From CAZDQL01 sp964507325 (lineage in GTDB: Bacteria > Planctomycetota > UBA1135 > GCA-002686595), in assembly GCA_964507325.1 (NCBI GenBank), contig CAZDQL010000014.1, positions 27,164-91,163 on the forward strand: DNA of 64,000 nucleotides, given 5' to 3'. The notes under the pieces were generated by a model. It had not been told where the DNA came from. It did no database searches and saw nothing but the letters and a program-made list of their open reading frames with translations. Shown here piece after piece: positions 7,233 through 15,531 of this stretch. Every line of letters begins with the position of its first letter. Within the stretch, counting starts at the first letter, position 1. Made by a program: the position numbers and the translations under genes.

Positions 7233-10200
7233 ATGAGCTTCCAGGGCGACGCTCGCGGCATCGGCCTTGCCGAGCTCCTGCAGGGGCTCGCGCGGGGGCG
7301 CAAGGAGGGCATCCTGACCCTGACCTCGACCTCCTCGCAGCGCGCGGTCCTGGGCATCGACGGGGGCAAGGGGTTCCTCCTGCCCGAGGAGGGAGAGGAT
7401 CCGGAGCGCTGGCGGGATCGGGTGCGGGACGCGTGGGCCGACGATCCCGTCGGACGCGCCGACTACCTGCGCATGAGCGAGGTGGCCCGCGCCCACCGGC
7501 TGGAGAGCCTCTACTGCCTGCTCGACGGCGGGAACGTGCACTTCCGCTTCGACCCCGGAGTGCTCCCCAGGCCCTCGCCCACTCTGGGGGAGGAGCCGGA
7601 GGCACAGAGCGACGTCTTTTGCGAGGGGATCCAGATCGAGTTCCTCCTGCTCGAGTACGCGCGCATCGCGGACGAACTCGAAGGCGCCCCTGAGGCGCAC
7701 GAGATCCCGGCTCAGCGGGTGCCCTGCGTGCTCGACCCCACCGCCGCCGGCGGCACGCCCCTCACCCTGCTCGAGGCGTGCGACGGGCGTTCCACGGTCC
7801 AGGAGATCTCCGATCGCCTCGGCTGGCCGATTCGGCAGACGCGACTGACCCTCTTGCCCGCCCTCGCGTCGGGAGCCCTGCGGCCCGCCCATCCCGCCGA
7901 GCTCCTCGAGCTCGTCTACTCCGAGCTCTCCGCCCGCAACTTCTCCCGCGCCGCCGTGCGCCTGGGGGCCTGGTGCCGCGAGGGCACCCCCGGTCCGGTC
8001 CCGATGGAGTGCGCCGAGCGTCTCTCCAACGAGTGGCTCAGCGGCCGGCTGACCGCCGCCCTGCGCGGCATGTGCGGGCGCGACCGGCGCACCCTCCTGC
8101 GACGCCTCGACCACACCCTGCAGAATCCCTCCCAGTCGGTGGTGCACTGGCTGGAGGCCTCGCGCGTCGACAAGACCGACCGCATCGCCCGCCTCAGGCG
8201 TCTGGCGGCGGAGTTCAAGGAGGGCAGCGATCCCGAGCGCCCCGGGGTGCGCGACCTGCTCGACTGGGCCAAGGAGCAGCAGGAGGCGGGCCTCGCCCGA
8301 CGCGGCGCGCCGCTGCTCGTGATGGCGGCTCACCTGCAGCCGTCGAACACCGCCCTGCAACTGGAGCTGGGAACCGGACTTGTGGCCGCAGGCCGTCCCC
8401 TCGAGGGTGCGCCGTGGGTGATCGCCGCCGGCAAGGAGCTGCTCGACCACGGCAGCGCGGACCGCGCCGTGGGACCGCTCAGGGCGTTGCTCGAGCGTGA
8501 CCCGCGCAACCGGGAGTGCCGCCAGCTCCTCTCTCGGGCCCGACGCCAGTCGACCAGCGCCCGCAAGCTGCGCAAGAACCTGCTCATCGGCCTCGCCGCC
8601 ACCGTCGTCCTGGCGGGGGTCGCCCTGGTCAAGGTGCACCGCGACACCCGCAATCGGGACCGGCTGGCGGAGGTGCGCGCGCTGATGCACACCCCCCAGC
8701 GGGCGCGCGCCGCCTTGCGGGAGTTCTTCGGCCGCGACAACTCCACCGCGGTGGTCGCCCTGCGCAGGGAGATCGACGACCGGGAGCGCATCGACGAGCT
8801 CGAGATGCGCTCCGCCTGGATCTCCGACTACAACGAGATCCAGCTCGAGTGCTCGAAGGGCGAACCGATCGTCGCCCTGGCGCGCATCTGCGAGCTCGAG
8901 GCTCCGCCCCGGCTGCGGCAGGTGGAGGAGCTGTGGCCGGAGAAGGGGGACCTCTACCGCGCCATCACCGATCACCTGCACGAGGAGCTGCAGGCGCTCG
9001 GGGAGCCGGTCGAAGGCGCCCCACAGCAGGTCAGCCGTGAGGATCAGCTCGAGCATCAGGTCGACGAGCTGATGGTCGCCGTCGAGGCGGAAGCCAGGCA
9101 CTCCGCCCAGCGTGCCCCCTTCCTCGAGCGCTTGGCCGTGCTCGAGGTCGAGATCGAGGCCCGGCGATCGGTGCGCGAGGAGAAGATCCGCGCCCGCCTG
9201 CACGAGGAGAACCTCGAGAAGCAGACCGAGCTCTACCAGTTGGCGGAGGCCTACGCCAAGAGCGGCGACTTCCAACGCGCCCTGAAGTGCTACGAGGAGA
9301 TCATCGCCCGCGATACCGACGGTCGCGTGCGGGCGGTGCTCGAGGAGCGCAAGGCCGCGGTGGAGAGCAAGCACGCCGCCGTCCAGCGCTCCCGCGCCCT
9401 GGCCCTGGAAGGCCTCCACGACGAGGCGTTCGTGCTCTTGGAGGAGACCTTCGAGGACCCCACCGTCTTCATCCTGCCCTGGACCGTGACCAGCTACCCC
9501 GCTCAGGTGCGCGTGCGTCGCGAGGGGGGGCGGCTGTACACCACCCCCTTCGCCATCGAGACGACCTTGGGTGAGGAGGTGCGGCTGACCTTCGAGTGCG
9601 AGGGCTTCGACTCGCGTACCGTCGTCGTGAACCGCCCGGGGGACATCGAGATCCACCTGCAACGTTCGCCGGAGCGCAGCTGGGTGGCCGCCGGTCGCGT
9701 CGACGCCATGCCGGTGTCGGTGGACGAGGACCACCTGGTGGCGGATCGCAAGGGGACCATCGCCCGCGTCGGCGCGGGGGGCGAGGTGCGTTGGCGGACG
9801 AGCGTCCGCTCCCTCTCCGGAATCGCCCGCGCCCCCGTCTTCATGCCCCACCGCCCCGGGCACCTGCTCCTGATCAGCGAGGACGGCGAGGCCTGGATCG
9901 TCGAAGCGTCGAGCGGCCACATCGAAGGCCCCTGGAACCTGGGCTCCCCGCCGATCCTGGGCCCCGCCCCCAGCGCGGGCCACGTGCGGGCTCACCTCGC
10001 CGACGGCCGCCTGGTCCTCTGGAAGGAGGGCCTGCGCCCCGTCCTCGACGACCCCGACGCGGGGCCGCCCTCCCTGAGCAGCGACGAGGGCTACCGCCAC
10101 GGTTCGCACGCGGGCCTGAGCGTGGCGCGCAGCCGCAGCGGCAACATCGACCACTTCGAGTGCCCCTGGGACGACTGGGTGGCGGAGATCGGCGAGGAGT

Positions 10201-10373
10201 CCTACGTCATCCACCGCCGGGGGGACCGCGAACGGGGGTACTCCGTTCTGCGCCACGGGGACTGGGCCTACCTGGCCTGGGAGTCCGCCTCGGCGCGCTA
10301 TCCGAGCGGGCGGCTGTGGATCTCGGACGGGGCGGGGCTGCGCGCCTTCCTCGCCCTAGATGAGCACGACTGA
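7233..10373 (+). CDS. Large DUF4388 / transmembrane / TPR / PEGA / propeller protein
   Basis: 1046 residues from the ATG at 7233. Order of parts: DUF4388 (PATAN-like) at 1-110, 'GDARGIGLAELLQGLARGRK'; a winged-helix-like segment near 165-215 ('LTLLEACDGRSTVQEISDRLG'); helical repeats to ~440; one transmembrane helix near 450 ('NLLIGLAATVVLAGVALV'); long charged helices with coiled-coil character 460-680, including a TPR-like 'YQLAEAYAKSGDFQRALKCYEE'; a PEGA domain near 750-815 ('FAIETTLGEEVRLTFECEG'); and a PQQ-like beta-propeller to the end. DUF4388 and PEGA domains are typical of signalling and envelope proteins of planctomycetes and myxobacteria. One helix places the DUF4388 half in the cytoplasm and the propeller outside. 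The stop codon lies inside repeat element 10367-10590. Confidence 0.75.
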   Translation: MSFQGDARGIGLAELLQGLARGRKEGILTLTSTSSQRAVLGIDGGKGFLLPEEGEDPERWRDRVRDAWADDPVGRADYLRMSEVARAHRLESLYCLLDGGNVHFRFDPGVLPRPSPTLGEEPEAQSDVFCEGIQIEFLLLEYARIADELEGAPEAHEIPAQRVPCVLDPTAAGGTPLTLLEACDGRSTVQEISDRLGWPIRQTRLTLLPALASGALRPAHPAELLELVYSELSARNFSRAAVRLGAWCREGTPGPVPMECAERLSNEWLSGRLTAALRGMCGRDRRTLLRRLDHTLQNPSQSVVHWLEASRVDKTDRIARLRRLAAEFKEGSDPERPGVRDLLDWAKEQQEAGLARRGAPLLVMAAHLQPSNTALQLELGTGLVAAGRPLEGAPWVIAAGKELLDHGSADRAVGPLRALLERDPRNRECRQLLSRARRQSTSARKLRKNLLIGLAATVVLAGVALVKVHRDTRNRDRLAEVRALMHTPQRARAALREFFGRDNSTAVVALRREIDDRERIDELEMRSAWISDYNEIQLECSKGEPIVALARICELEAPPRLRQVEELWPEKGDLYRAITDHLHEELQALGEPVEGAPQQVSREDQLEHQVDELMVAVEAEARHSAQRAPFLERLAVLEVEIEARRSVREEKIRARLHEENLEKQTELYQLAEAYAKSGDFQRALKCYEEIIARDTDGRVRAVLEERKAAVESKHAAVQRSRALALEGLHDEAFVLLEETFEDPTVFILPWTVTSYPAQVRVRREGGRLYTTPFAIETTLGEEVRLTFECEGFDSRTVVVNRPGDIEIHLQRSPERSWVAAGRVDAMPVSVDEDHLVADRKGTIARVGAGGEVRWRTSVRSLSGIARAPVFMPHRPGHLLLISEDGEAWIVEASSGHIEGPWNLGSPPILGPAPSAGHVRAHLADGRLVLWKEGLRPVLDDPDAGPPSLSSDEGYRHGSHAGLSVARSRSGNIDHFECPWDDWVAEIGEESYVIHRRGDRERGYSVLRHGDWAYLAWESASARYPSGRLWISDGAGLRAFLALDEHD

Positions 10374-10590
10374 ACTGCCTCCCTTGGTTGGGCTTCTCCT
10401 TGGGGTCTTCGCCGTAACCCTATTGCAGCCAAAGACTTGGAGCCTCCTCCTCCCGACGGAGGCCCTGGTGTAGAGGCGACGAGTCAGCGTCGGGCCGACG
10501 TGCGCCTGGGAGAGGCCTGAGGGGGGACTCGAACGCGGTGACCGGGATGCCCGCGCCTGGGATGCACACGGAAGGGAGGCAGATCAGTAG
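10367..10590 (+). repeat. ~220-bp intergenic element with inverted ends (copy A)
   Basis: The left end CTGCCTCCCTT (10375-10385) is the exact reverse complement of AAGGGAGGCAG (10572-10582); looser pairing extends outwards (CGACTGAA against ATCAGTAG) and inwards (GGGCTTC against GATGCAC). The interior resembles copy B at 31479-31701 in blocks such as 'TAACCC.ATT', 'TTGGAGC', 'GAGGCCC', 'GGCCTGA', 'GGACTCGA' and 'GCACACGGAAGGGAGGCAG'. The core is 208 bp here and 207 bp in B. It fills the gap between 10373 and 10599 and overlaps the previous stop codon. Either a short non-autonomous mobile element or a structured RNA. Confidence 0.7.
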
Positions 10591-10593
10591 GAT
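10588..10593 (+). promoter_or_regulatory. TANNNT -10 box (TAGGAT) of the lipoprotein gene
   Basis: TAGGAT lies 5 bp after the right arm of repeat A and 6 nt before the GTG start at 10600, so the transcript would begin at or very near the start codon. Position relative to the repeat is identical in copy B. Confidence 0.45.
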
Positions 10594-10599
10594 CCACGT

Positions 10600-11385
10600 G
10601 TGCGAGTTCTCGCGCCCATCCCGGCCGCCCTGGTCGTCCTGGTGGCCTGCTCCGCGCCGCAGTCGCCGCCGACCGAGGAGGAGCCCCCCCCCACCGCGGA
10701 GGAAGCGCCCGTCCCGACGCCCCCGGCCGAAGGGGCGCGCCCCGCTCCTGCACAGCGGGAGCTGCCGGCGACCTGGACGAGCGCCTCGCCCCTCGCCTTC
10801 GAACGCCTGGTCGACTCCTTGGCCGCGGAGGGGGGAGAGCTGCGCTGGTCGGCCCCGGCCCTGGAGACCCTGGCGGCGGCCCTGCGCCGGCAGGACGAGG
10901 TTGCGGTGCGCGCCGCTGTGCTGGTGGCGCACTCCGCCGATCGGAGCGCGACCGAGGTCCTGCTCGCCCGCCTGGAGGAGCGGGCGGTGGCCCCCAACCG
11001 TGGGCTCGACGCGGGAGACATCGTCGCCGCGGGGGCTCTGGCGCAGCGAACACTCGAAGCCGACGACGCCCGACGCTTGGAGGCCCTCGTCGTGGGCGAC
11101 GAACCCCACCCCGACCTCGAGGTGCGGGTGGAGTGCGCCCGCGCCGCCCTGGGCGCGGGGCGGGACGCGGTGATCCCCTTCCTCTTGACGGTGCTGCGCG
11201 CCCTGACGCCGGCGGAGCGGGAGCATCCGGCGGACTGGGAGCGCGTGACCACCCTGGCCTGGGCCAAGAGCCGCGCGGCGCAGGCGCTCAGCCTGCGGGC
11301 GGGGGTGGAGTGCGTCTTCCGGCCGGACGGCTCCTGGGAGGAACAGATGGCGGAGGCGGAGCGGTTGGAGGGGTTGCTGCGCTAG
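10600..11385 (+). CDS. Lipoprotein with HEAT-like helical repeats
   Basis: 261 residues, GTG start. The N-terminus 'MRVLAPIPAALVVLVACSAP' is a lipoprotein signal peptide with lipobox LVAC, cleaved before Cys17. A Pro/Glu-rich linker (20-55) leads to helical repeats with alternating Ala/Leu-rich helices ('LETLAAALRRQDEVAVRAAV', 'ATEVLLARLEERAVA'), reminiscent of HEAT repeats. No catalytic residues are apparent. It is preceded directly by repeat A and its promoter box and followed by the convergent asnS, so it is a single-gene unit. Likely a periplasmic scaffold on the inner or outer membrane; partner unknown. Confidence 0.7.
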   Translation: MRVLAPIPAALVVLVACSAPQSPPTEEEPPPTAEEAPVPTPPAEGARPAPAQRELPATWTSASPLAFERLVDSLAAEGGELRWSAPALETLAAALRRQDEVAVRAAVLVAHSADRSATEVLLARLEERAVAPNRGLDAGDIVAAGALAQRTLEADDARRLEALVVGDEPHPDLEVRVECARAALGAGRDAVIPFLLTVLRALTPAEREHPADWERVTTLAWAKSRAAQALSLRAGVECVFRPDGSWEEQMAEAERLEGLLR

Positions 11386-11425
11386 GGATGGCGCGGTGGT
11401 CGCTGTGCGGGGCAGTACCGAGCCC

Positions 11426-12727
11426 TCACGGCCGGATGCGCGCCATCATCCGCGGGAAGGGCGCCGCCTCCCGAATGTGCTCGATCCCCGCGATCCAACC
11501 CACGGTGCGCTCCAGACCCAGGCCGAAGCCGGAGTGCGGCACCGAGCCGAAGCGCCGCAGGTCCAGGTACCAGTCCAGGTCCTCGGGGGGCAGCTCGTGG
11601 CGGCGCACCGAGTCCTGGAGCTTCTCCAGGTCGTCCTCCCGCTGGCTGCCGCCGATGATCTCCCCCACTCCCTCCGGCGCGATCATGTCGACGCAGAGGG
11701 ACTTGGTGGGATCGTCGGGGTCTTCCTTCATGTAGAAGGCCTTCACGTCCTTGGGGTAGCGGTGGATCAGCACCGGCTGATCGTGGAGCTGGGAGAGGAC
11801 CGTCTCGTCGGGGGCGCCGAAATCGTCCCCCGCCACGAACTGGCTCTCCGGGTGATCGAGCAGGATGCGAGAGGCCTCCTCGTAGCTCATGCGCGGGAAG
11901 TCCCCCCGGATGCACTCCAGTCGCTCCAGGTCGCGGTCGAGGGCCAGGAGCTCGGTGCGCCGGCTGCGCAGCACGTCCCCCACCACGTGGACGATCATCT
12001 CCTCGGCGAGCTGCATCACCTCCTCCAGGTCGGCGAAGGCCACCTCCGGCTCCAGCATCCAGAACTCGGTCAGGTGCCGGCGGGTCTTGGACTTCTCCGC
12101 CCGGAAGGTCGGGCCGAAGCAGTACACCTTGCCGAAGGCCATCGCCGAGGCCTCGGCGTAGAGCTGGCCGGACTGGGTCAGGAAGGCCGTGTCCCCTTGG
12201 AAGTAGTCCACCTCGAAGAGGGTGCTCGTCCCCTCGCAGGCGGCGGGGGTGAACATCGGCGAGTCGACGCACAGGAAGCCGCGCTCCTCCAGGAAGCCGC
12301 GCAGGGCGCGGATCACCGCGTCGCGGATGCGCAGCACCGCCCACTGGCGCTTGGAGCGCATCCACAGGTGCCGATGCGAAAGCAAGAAGTCGGTGCCGTG
12401 CTCCTTGGGGGAGATCGGGTACTCGTGCACCGCCTGCAGGATCCGGCCGCCGGAGACCTTGAGCTCCACCCCGCCGGGCGCGCGCTCGTCGGCGGCCACC
12501 TCTCCCTCCAGGATCAGGCTCGACTCCTGACCCGCTTCCGCCAGGGCCTGGAAGAGCTCCTCGGAGACCTGCTTCGCCAGGGCGACGCACTGCACGAAGC
12601 CGGTGCCGTCGCGCAGGGTCACGAAGTGCAGCTTGCCCTTGGAGGTCTTGTGGTGGATCCAGCCGCGCAGGGTGACGGTCTGGCCCACCTGCTCGCCCAG
12701 ACGCTCGACGGTGGTGATGGTGGACAT
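11426..12727 (-). CDS. asnS: Asparaginyl-tRNA synthetase
   Basis: Charges tRNA-Asn with asparagine. 433 residues: N-terminal OB-fold anticodon-binding domain (residues 15-105, 'VTLRGWIHHKTSKGKLHFVT'), then a class II catalytic core. Motif 2 is 'FGPTFRAEKSKTRRHLTEFW' and motif 3 is 'GFGLGLERTV'. The 'RAEKSKTRRHLTEFW' form, with Glu-Phe-Trp, is typical of AsnRS rather than AspRS. Slightly shorter than the E. coli enzyme (466). It is followed on the same strand upstream by a small membrane protein gene (12752-13342), 24 nt away, which may be co-transcribed with it. Confidence 0.93.
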   Translation of the reverse strand: MSTITTVERLGEQVGQTVTLRGWIHHKTSKGKLHFVTLRDGTGFVQCVALAKQVSEELFQALAEAGQESSLILEGEVAADERAPGGVELKVSGGRILQAVHEYPISPKEHGTDFLLSHRHLWMRSKRQWAVLRIRDAVIRALRGFLEERGFLCVDSPMFTPAACEGTSTLFEVDYFQGDTAFLTQSGQLYAEASAMAFGKVYCFGPTFRAEKSKTRRHLTEFWMLEPEVAFADLEEVMQLAEEMIVHVVGDVLRSRRTELLALDRDLERLECIRGDFPRMSYEEASRILLDHPESQFVAGDDFGAPDETVLSQLHDQPVLIHRYPKDVKAFYMKEDPDDPTKSLCVDMIAPEGVGEIIGGSQREDDLEKLQDSVRRHELPPEDLDWYLDLRRFGSVPHSGFGLGLERTVGWIAGIEHIREAAPFPRMMARIRP

Positions 12728-12751
12728 GGTGGGAAGTGACCTCCGGTACCC

Positions 12752-13342
12752 TCAGGGGAACGCTTCGTAACTGTCGCGCAGCTTGACCTCGGAGAGGGCG
12801 CCGTCGCGCAAGAGCACCCGACCCTTGTGCAGGGCGCCGTCGCGACGTCCCTCGACCACCACCTCCCCGGACCCATCCGCGGCGAAGCGCTCCAGCTCCT
12901 CGTGGGGAGTGAGGATCTCGACCCGCTCGTAGCCCATCGCCAGGAGGCGGCTGATCACCCGCTCGCTCAAGGGCGCGCCGTGGGTCGGGCCGGGCGCGGA
13001 CTCCTCGCTCAGCCCATCGCGGGTCTCGCGCGCCTCGATCAGGGTCAGGAGACGATCCTCCAAGCGCTGCTGGAGGTCCCGCAGGTCGATCAAGACGTGC
13101 TCGAGGCGCCGCAGGTCGAGCTCGCTCTCGCGCTCGGCGAGCTGGCGCAGGAGGGCCTCGATCGCCTCCAGGCGCGCCAGGGGGGCGAGCTCGCCGCGCT
13201 GCCGGGTCAGGCGGGTGTGCAGCACGGCCAAGAGCACCAGGGCCACCGCCAGGGTGGCGAGGATCACCAGACCGACCACCAGCACCGGGTCGAGGGGAGT
13301 CGGCGCGGGTGAGATGCCGGCGATGGGGAGCTGGGGGATCAT
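12752..13342 (-). CDS. Membrane-anchored coiled-coil protein of unknown function
   Basis: 196 residues. One N-terminal transmembrane helix (residues 18-42, 'LDPVLVVGLVILATLAVALV') is followed by a Leu/Glu/Arg-rich coiled coil to about residue 105. The last ~65 residues form a small domain ('RVISRLLAMGYERVEILTPH', then 'GEVVVEGRRDGALHKGRVLL') with alternating beta-like strands. No family recognised. It is divergent from the NhaC gene across an 83-bp symmetric hairpin and lies just upstream of asnS. The second-domain strands look like a small nucleic-acid- or protein-binding module, but this is only an impression. Confidence 0.6.
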   Translation of the reverse strand: MIPQLPIAGISPAPTPLDPVLVVGLVILATLAVALVLLAVLHTRLTRQRGELAPLARLEAIEALLRQLAERESELDLRRLEHVLIDLRDLQQRLEDRLLTLIEARETRDGLSEESAPGPTHGAPLSERVISRLLAMGYERVEILTPHEELERFAADGSGEVVVEGRRDGALHKGRVLLRDGALSEVKLRDSYEAFP

Positions 13343-13351
13343 GGTGTGTGA

Positions 13352-13434
13352 GGGAGGTTAGCGCGGGGATGCTGGGAGCCGCGACAATCGGCGGCAGAAT
13401 GTCGCGGCCCAGAGCGTCCCCGCGCTAACCTCCC
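13352..13434. repeat. Symmetric hairpin filling a divergent promoter region
   Basis: GGGAGGTTAGCGCGGGGA (13352-13369) is the exact inverse of TCCCCGCGCTAACCTCCC (13417-13434), an 18-bp perfect inverted repeat; CCGCGACA/TGTCGCGG extends the stem inside. It lies between start codons at 13342 (minus) and 13441 (plus). Each arm carries a TAACCT box pointing to its own gene, 12 and 9 nt from the starts. Confidence 0.75.
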
Positions 13435-13440
13435 ACCCCC

Positions 13441-15531
13441 ATGACCCGCGTGCTCTCCCTCCTCGCCTTCGCGGCGGTGGTCCTGGGTCTCTTCTGGCTC
13501 CCCCAGCCGGATGCCGCTCGCCTGGGAGCCGCCCACGTCGGATCGCTCCTGACCGAGGGGACGGGACCGGACGGGGAAGAGCCCCTCCTCTGGCGCTTCC
13601 TGCTCGACTCTCCGGCGGCCGACCTGGAGGGGAAGACCTACACCCTCTTCGTGCGCACCCGGGGGATCCAGAGGGGAGAGGAGCCGGTCCTGGATCGGAT
13701 CCACGCCGAGGTCGGCGCATCGATCAAGCGCGACCTGCGCGCCCTGCTCGCCGAGGAGGATCGGCAACTCGAGGTGGTTTACGACCCGGGGGGAGAGCGC
13801 GGGGCGGACCTGATCGCGAGCCTCACCGAGCCGGGACGCCTCGCCCTGACGGTCCAGCTCCCCGATGGGCTCCGCGCCACCGTGGGCAAGGCCTGGCACC
13901 CCCCCGACGGGCGCTCCCTGCTCCCCCCCCTGGTCGCGATCCTGCTCGCGATCCTCTTGCGCAAGCCGGTGATCGCCCTCTTCGCCGGGGTGGCCGTGGG
14001 GGCGGCGCTGGTGCGCTCGATCGGCGGCGCTCCCCTCACCGAAAGCGCCGGCGGCGGCATCCTCGACGTCTTCGGGGTCTACCTGCTGCAGGAGCTCCTC
14101 GACCGCGATCGCCAGATGATCGTGGCCTTCGTGCTCTTCATGCTGGCGATGGTCGGTGTGATCACCCGCGCGGGGGGGATCCGCGGAGTGATGGATCGCA
14201 TCTCGCGGCTGGCGGCGAGCGCCAAGAGCAGCCAGGTGGCGACCTGGCTGATGGGGCTGGTGGTCTTCTTCGACGACTACGCCAACACGATCCTGGTCGG
14301 CTCGACGATGCGCCCGCTGACCGACCGCTTCAAGGTGGCGCGGGAGAAGCTGGCCTACGTGGTCGACTCCACGGCGGCGCCGGTGGCGGGGATCTCGATC
14401 CTCTCCACCTGGATCGCCTTCGAGGTCTCCACCTTCAGCGCCCAGCTCCCCGACGCGGGCCTCGCGCCGGACCAGGGGTACGAGATCTTCCTGCGCACCC
14501 TGCCCTTCCGCTTCTACTGCATCTTCACGATCTTCTTCGTGGGGCTCGTGACCCTCACCGGGCGCGACTTCGGTCCGATGCTGGCCGCCGAGCGGCGCGC
14601 GCGGGGGGGGAAGCTCCTGCGCGACGGCGCCCAGCCGATGGTGGGCGAGGCGGCGACGCGACTGAAGGCCGCCCCGCACGTCAGACCGCGGGCGGTGGTG
14701 GCTCTGCTGCCGATCCTGACCTTCGTGGCGGTGACCTTGTGGGTCATCTTCCGCGACGGCGGAGGGCTGACCGTCTTCCAGGAGGGTGAGGGGTTCGCGG
14801 ACTTCGGCGAGCTGCTCTCGATCGAGGGGCTGACCCAGGTGCTCTACGACGGCAGCGGCTTCGCGCCGATGATGTGGGGCTCCCTGGCGGGGCTCGTCCT
14901 GGCGGCGCTCCTGGCCTTGGCGGCCGGCCTGCGCTGGGACATCGCGAGCGCGGCGTTCGCGAGCGTGCGCTCGATGGCGGTGGGGCTCGCGATCCTCTAC
15001 CTGGCCTGGTCGATCGGGAGGTTGTGCCTGGATCTGGACACCGCCGAGTACCTTTCGGCGCTGGTGGGTGACGCGATCAACCCCATACTCCTGCCGGTGG
15101 CGCTCTTCCTGCTCGCCGGGTTCGTGGCCTTTGCCACGGGGTCCTCGTGGGGCACGATGACAATCCTCCTGCCGCTCGTCGTCGGCTTGGCCTACACCAT
15201 GGGCAACACCCTGGAGGGCTTCGGGGGCGAGGCGATGCTGGTGGTGTCGATCGGGGCAGTGCTGGAGGGGGCGATCTTCGGCGACCACTGCTCGCCGATC
15301 TCCGACACGACGGTCATGTCGTCGATCGCCAGCGCCTCCGACCACATCGACCACGTGCGCACCCAGATGCCCTACGCGGTGACCACCATGGCGGTGGCGA
15401 TGGTCGCCGGCTACGTGCCGGCGGTCCTCTTCGGGCTCTCGCCGTGGGTGAGCCTGCTGGCGGGGTGCGCCCTCCTGGTGCTCCTGCTCCTCTGGAAGGG
15501 ACGCCGCGCGGAGGAGCCCGCCACCCCGTGA
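13441..15531 (+). CDS. NhaC-family Na+/H+ antiporter
   Basis: 696 residues. After a signal-like N-terminus and a ~150-residue extra domain before the first main membrane helix ('LLPPLVAILLAILLRKPVIA', residue ~160), the rest is a polytopic NhaC-type transporter. The family signature is 'FFDDYANTILVGSTMRPLTD', followed by 'LAYVVDSTAAPVAGISILST' and, near the end, 'FATGSSWGTMTILLPLVVGL' and 'FGDHCSPISDTTVMSS'. It exchanges Na+ (or another substrate) for protons across the inner membrane. The extracytoplasmic N-terminal domain is longer than in classical NhaC and is seen in several planctomycete/Bacteroidetes homologues. Substrate may not be sodium: malate/lactate exchangers share this fold. Confidence 0.85.
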   Translation: MTRVLSLLAFAAVVLGLFWLPQPDAARLGAAHVGSLLTEGTGPDGEEPLLWRFLLDSPAADLEGKTYTLFVRTRGIQRGEEPVLDRIHAEVGASIKRDLRALLAEEDRQLEVVYDPGGERGADLIASLTEPGRLALTVQLPDGLRATVGKAWHPPDGRSLLPPLVAILLAILLRKPVIALFAGVAVGAALVRSIGGAPLTESAGGGILDVFGVYLLQELLDRDRQMIVAFVLFMLAMVGVITRAGGIRGVMDRISRLAASAKSSQVATWLMGLVVFFDDYANTILVGSTMRPLTDRFKVAREKLAYVVDSTAAPVAGISILSTWIAFEVSTFSAQLPDAGLAPDQGYEIFLRTLPFRFYCIFTIFFVGLVTLTGRDFGPMLAAERRARGGKLLRDGAQPMVGEAATRLKAAPHVRPRAVVALLPILTFVAVTLWVIFRDGGGLTVFQEGEGFADFGELLSIEGLTQVLYDGSGFAPMMWGSLAGLVLAALLALAAGLRWDIASAAFASVRSMAVGLAILYLAWSIGRLCLDLDTAEYLSALVGDAINPILLPVALFLLAGFVAFATGSSWGTMTILLPLVVGLAYTMGNTLEGFGGEAMLVVSIGAVLEGAIFGDHCSPISDTTVMSSIASASDHIDHVRTQMPYAVTTMAVAMVAGYVPAVLFGLSPWVSLLAGCALLVLLLLWKGRRAEEPATP

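Noticed and set aside
10530..10582. tRNA- or tmRNA-like T-arm (GTTCGAGTCC on the minus strand) in repeat A
   Set aside because: Only this arm resembles a tRNA; no acceptor, D or anticodon arm can be folded around it, and copy B has GTGTCGAGTCC, which breaks the T-loop.
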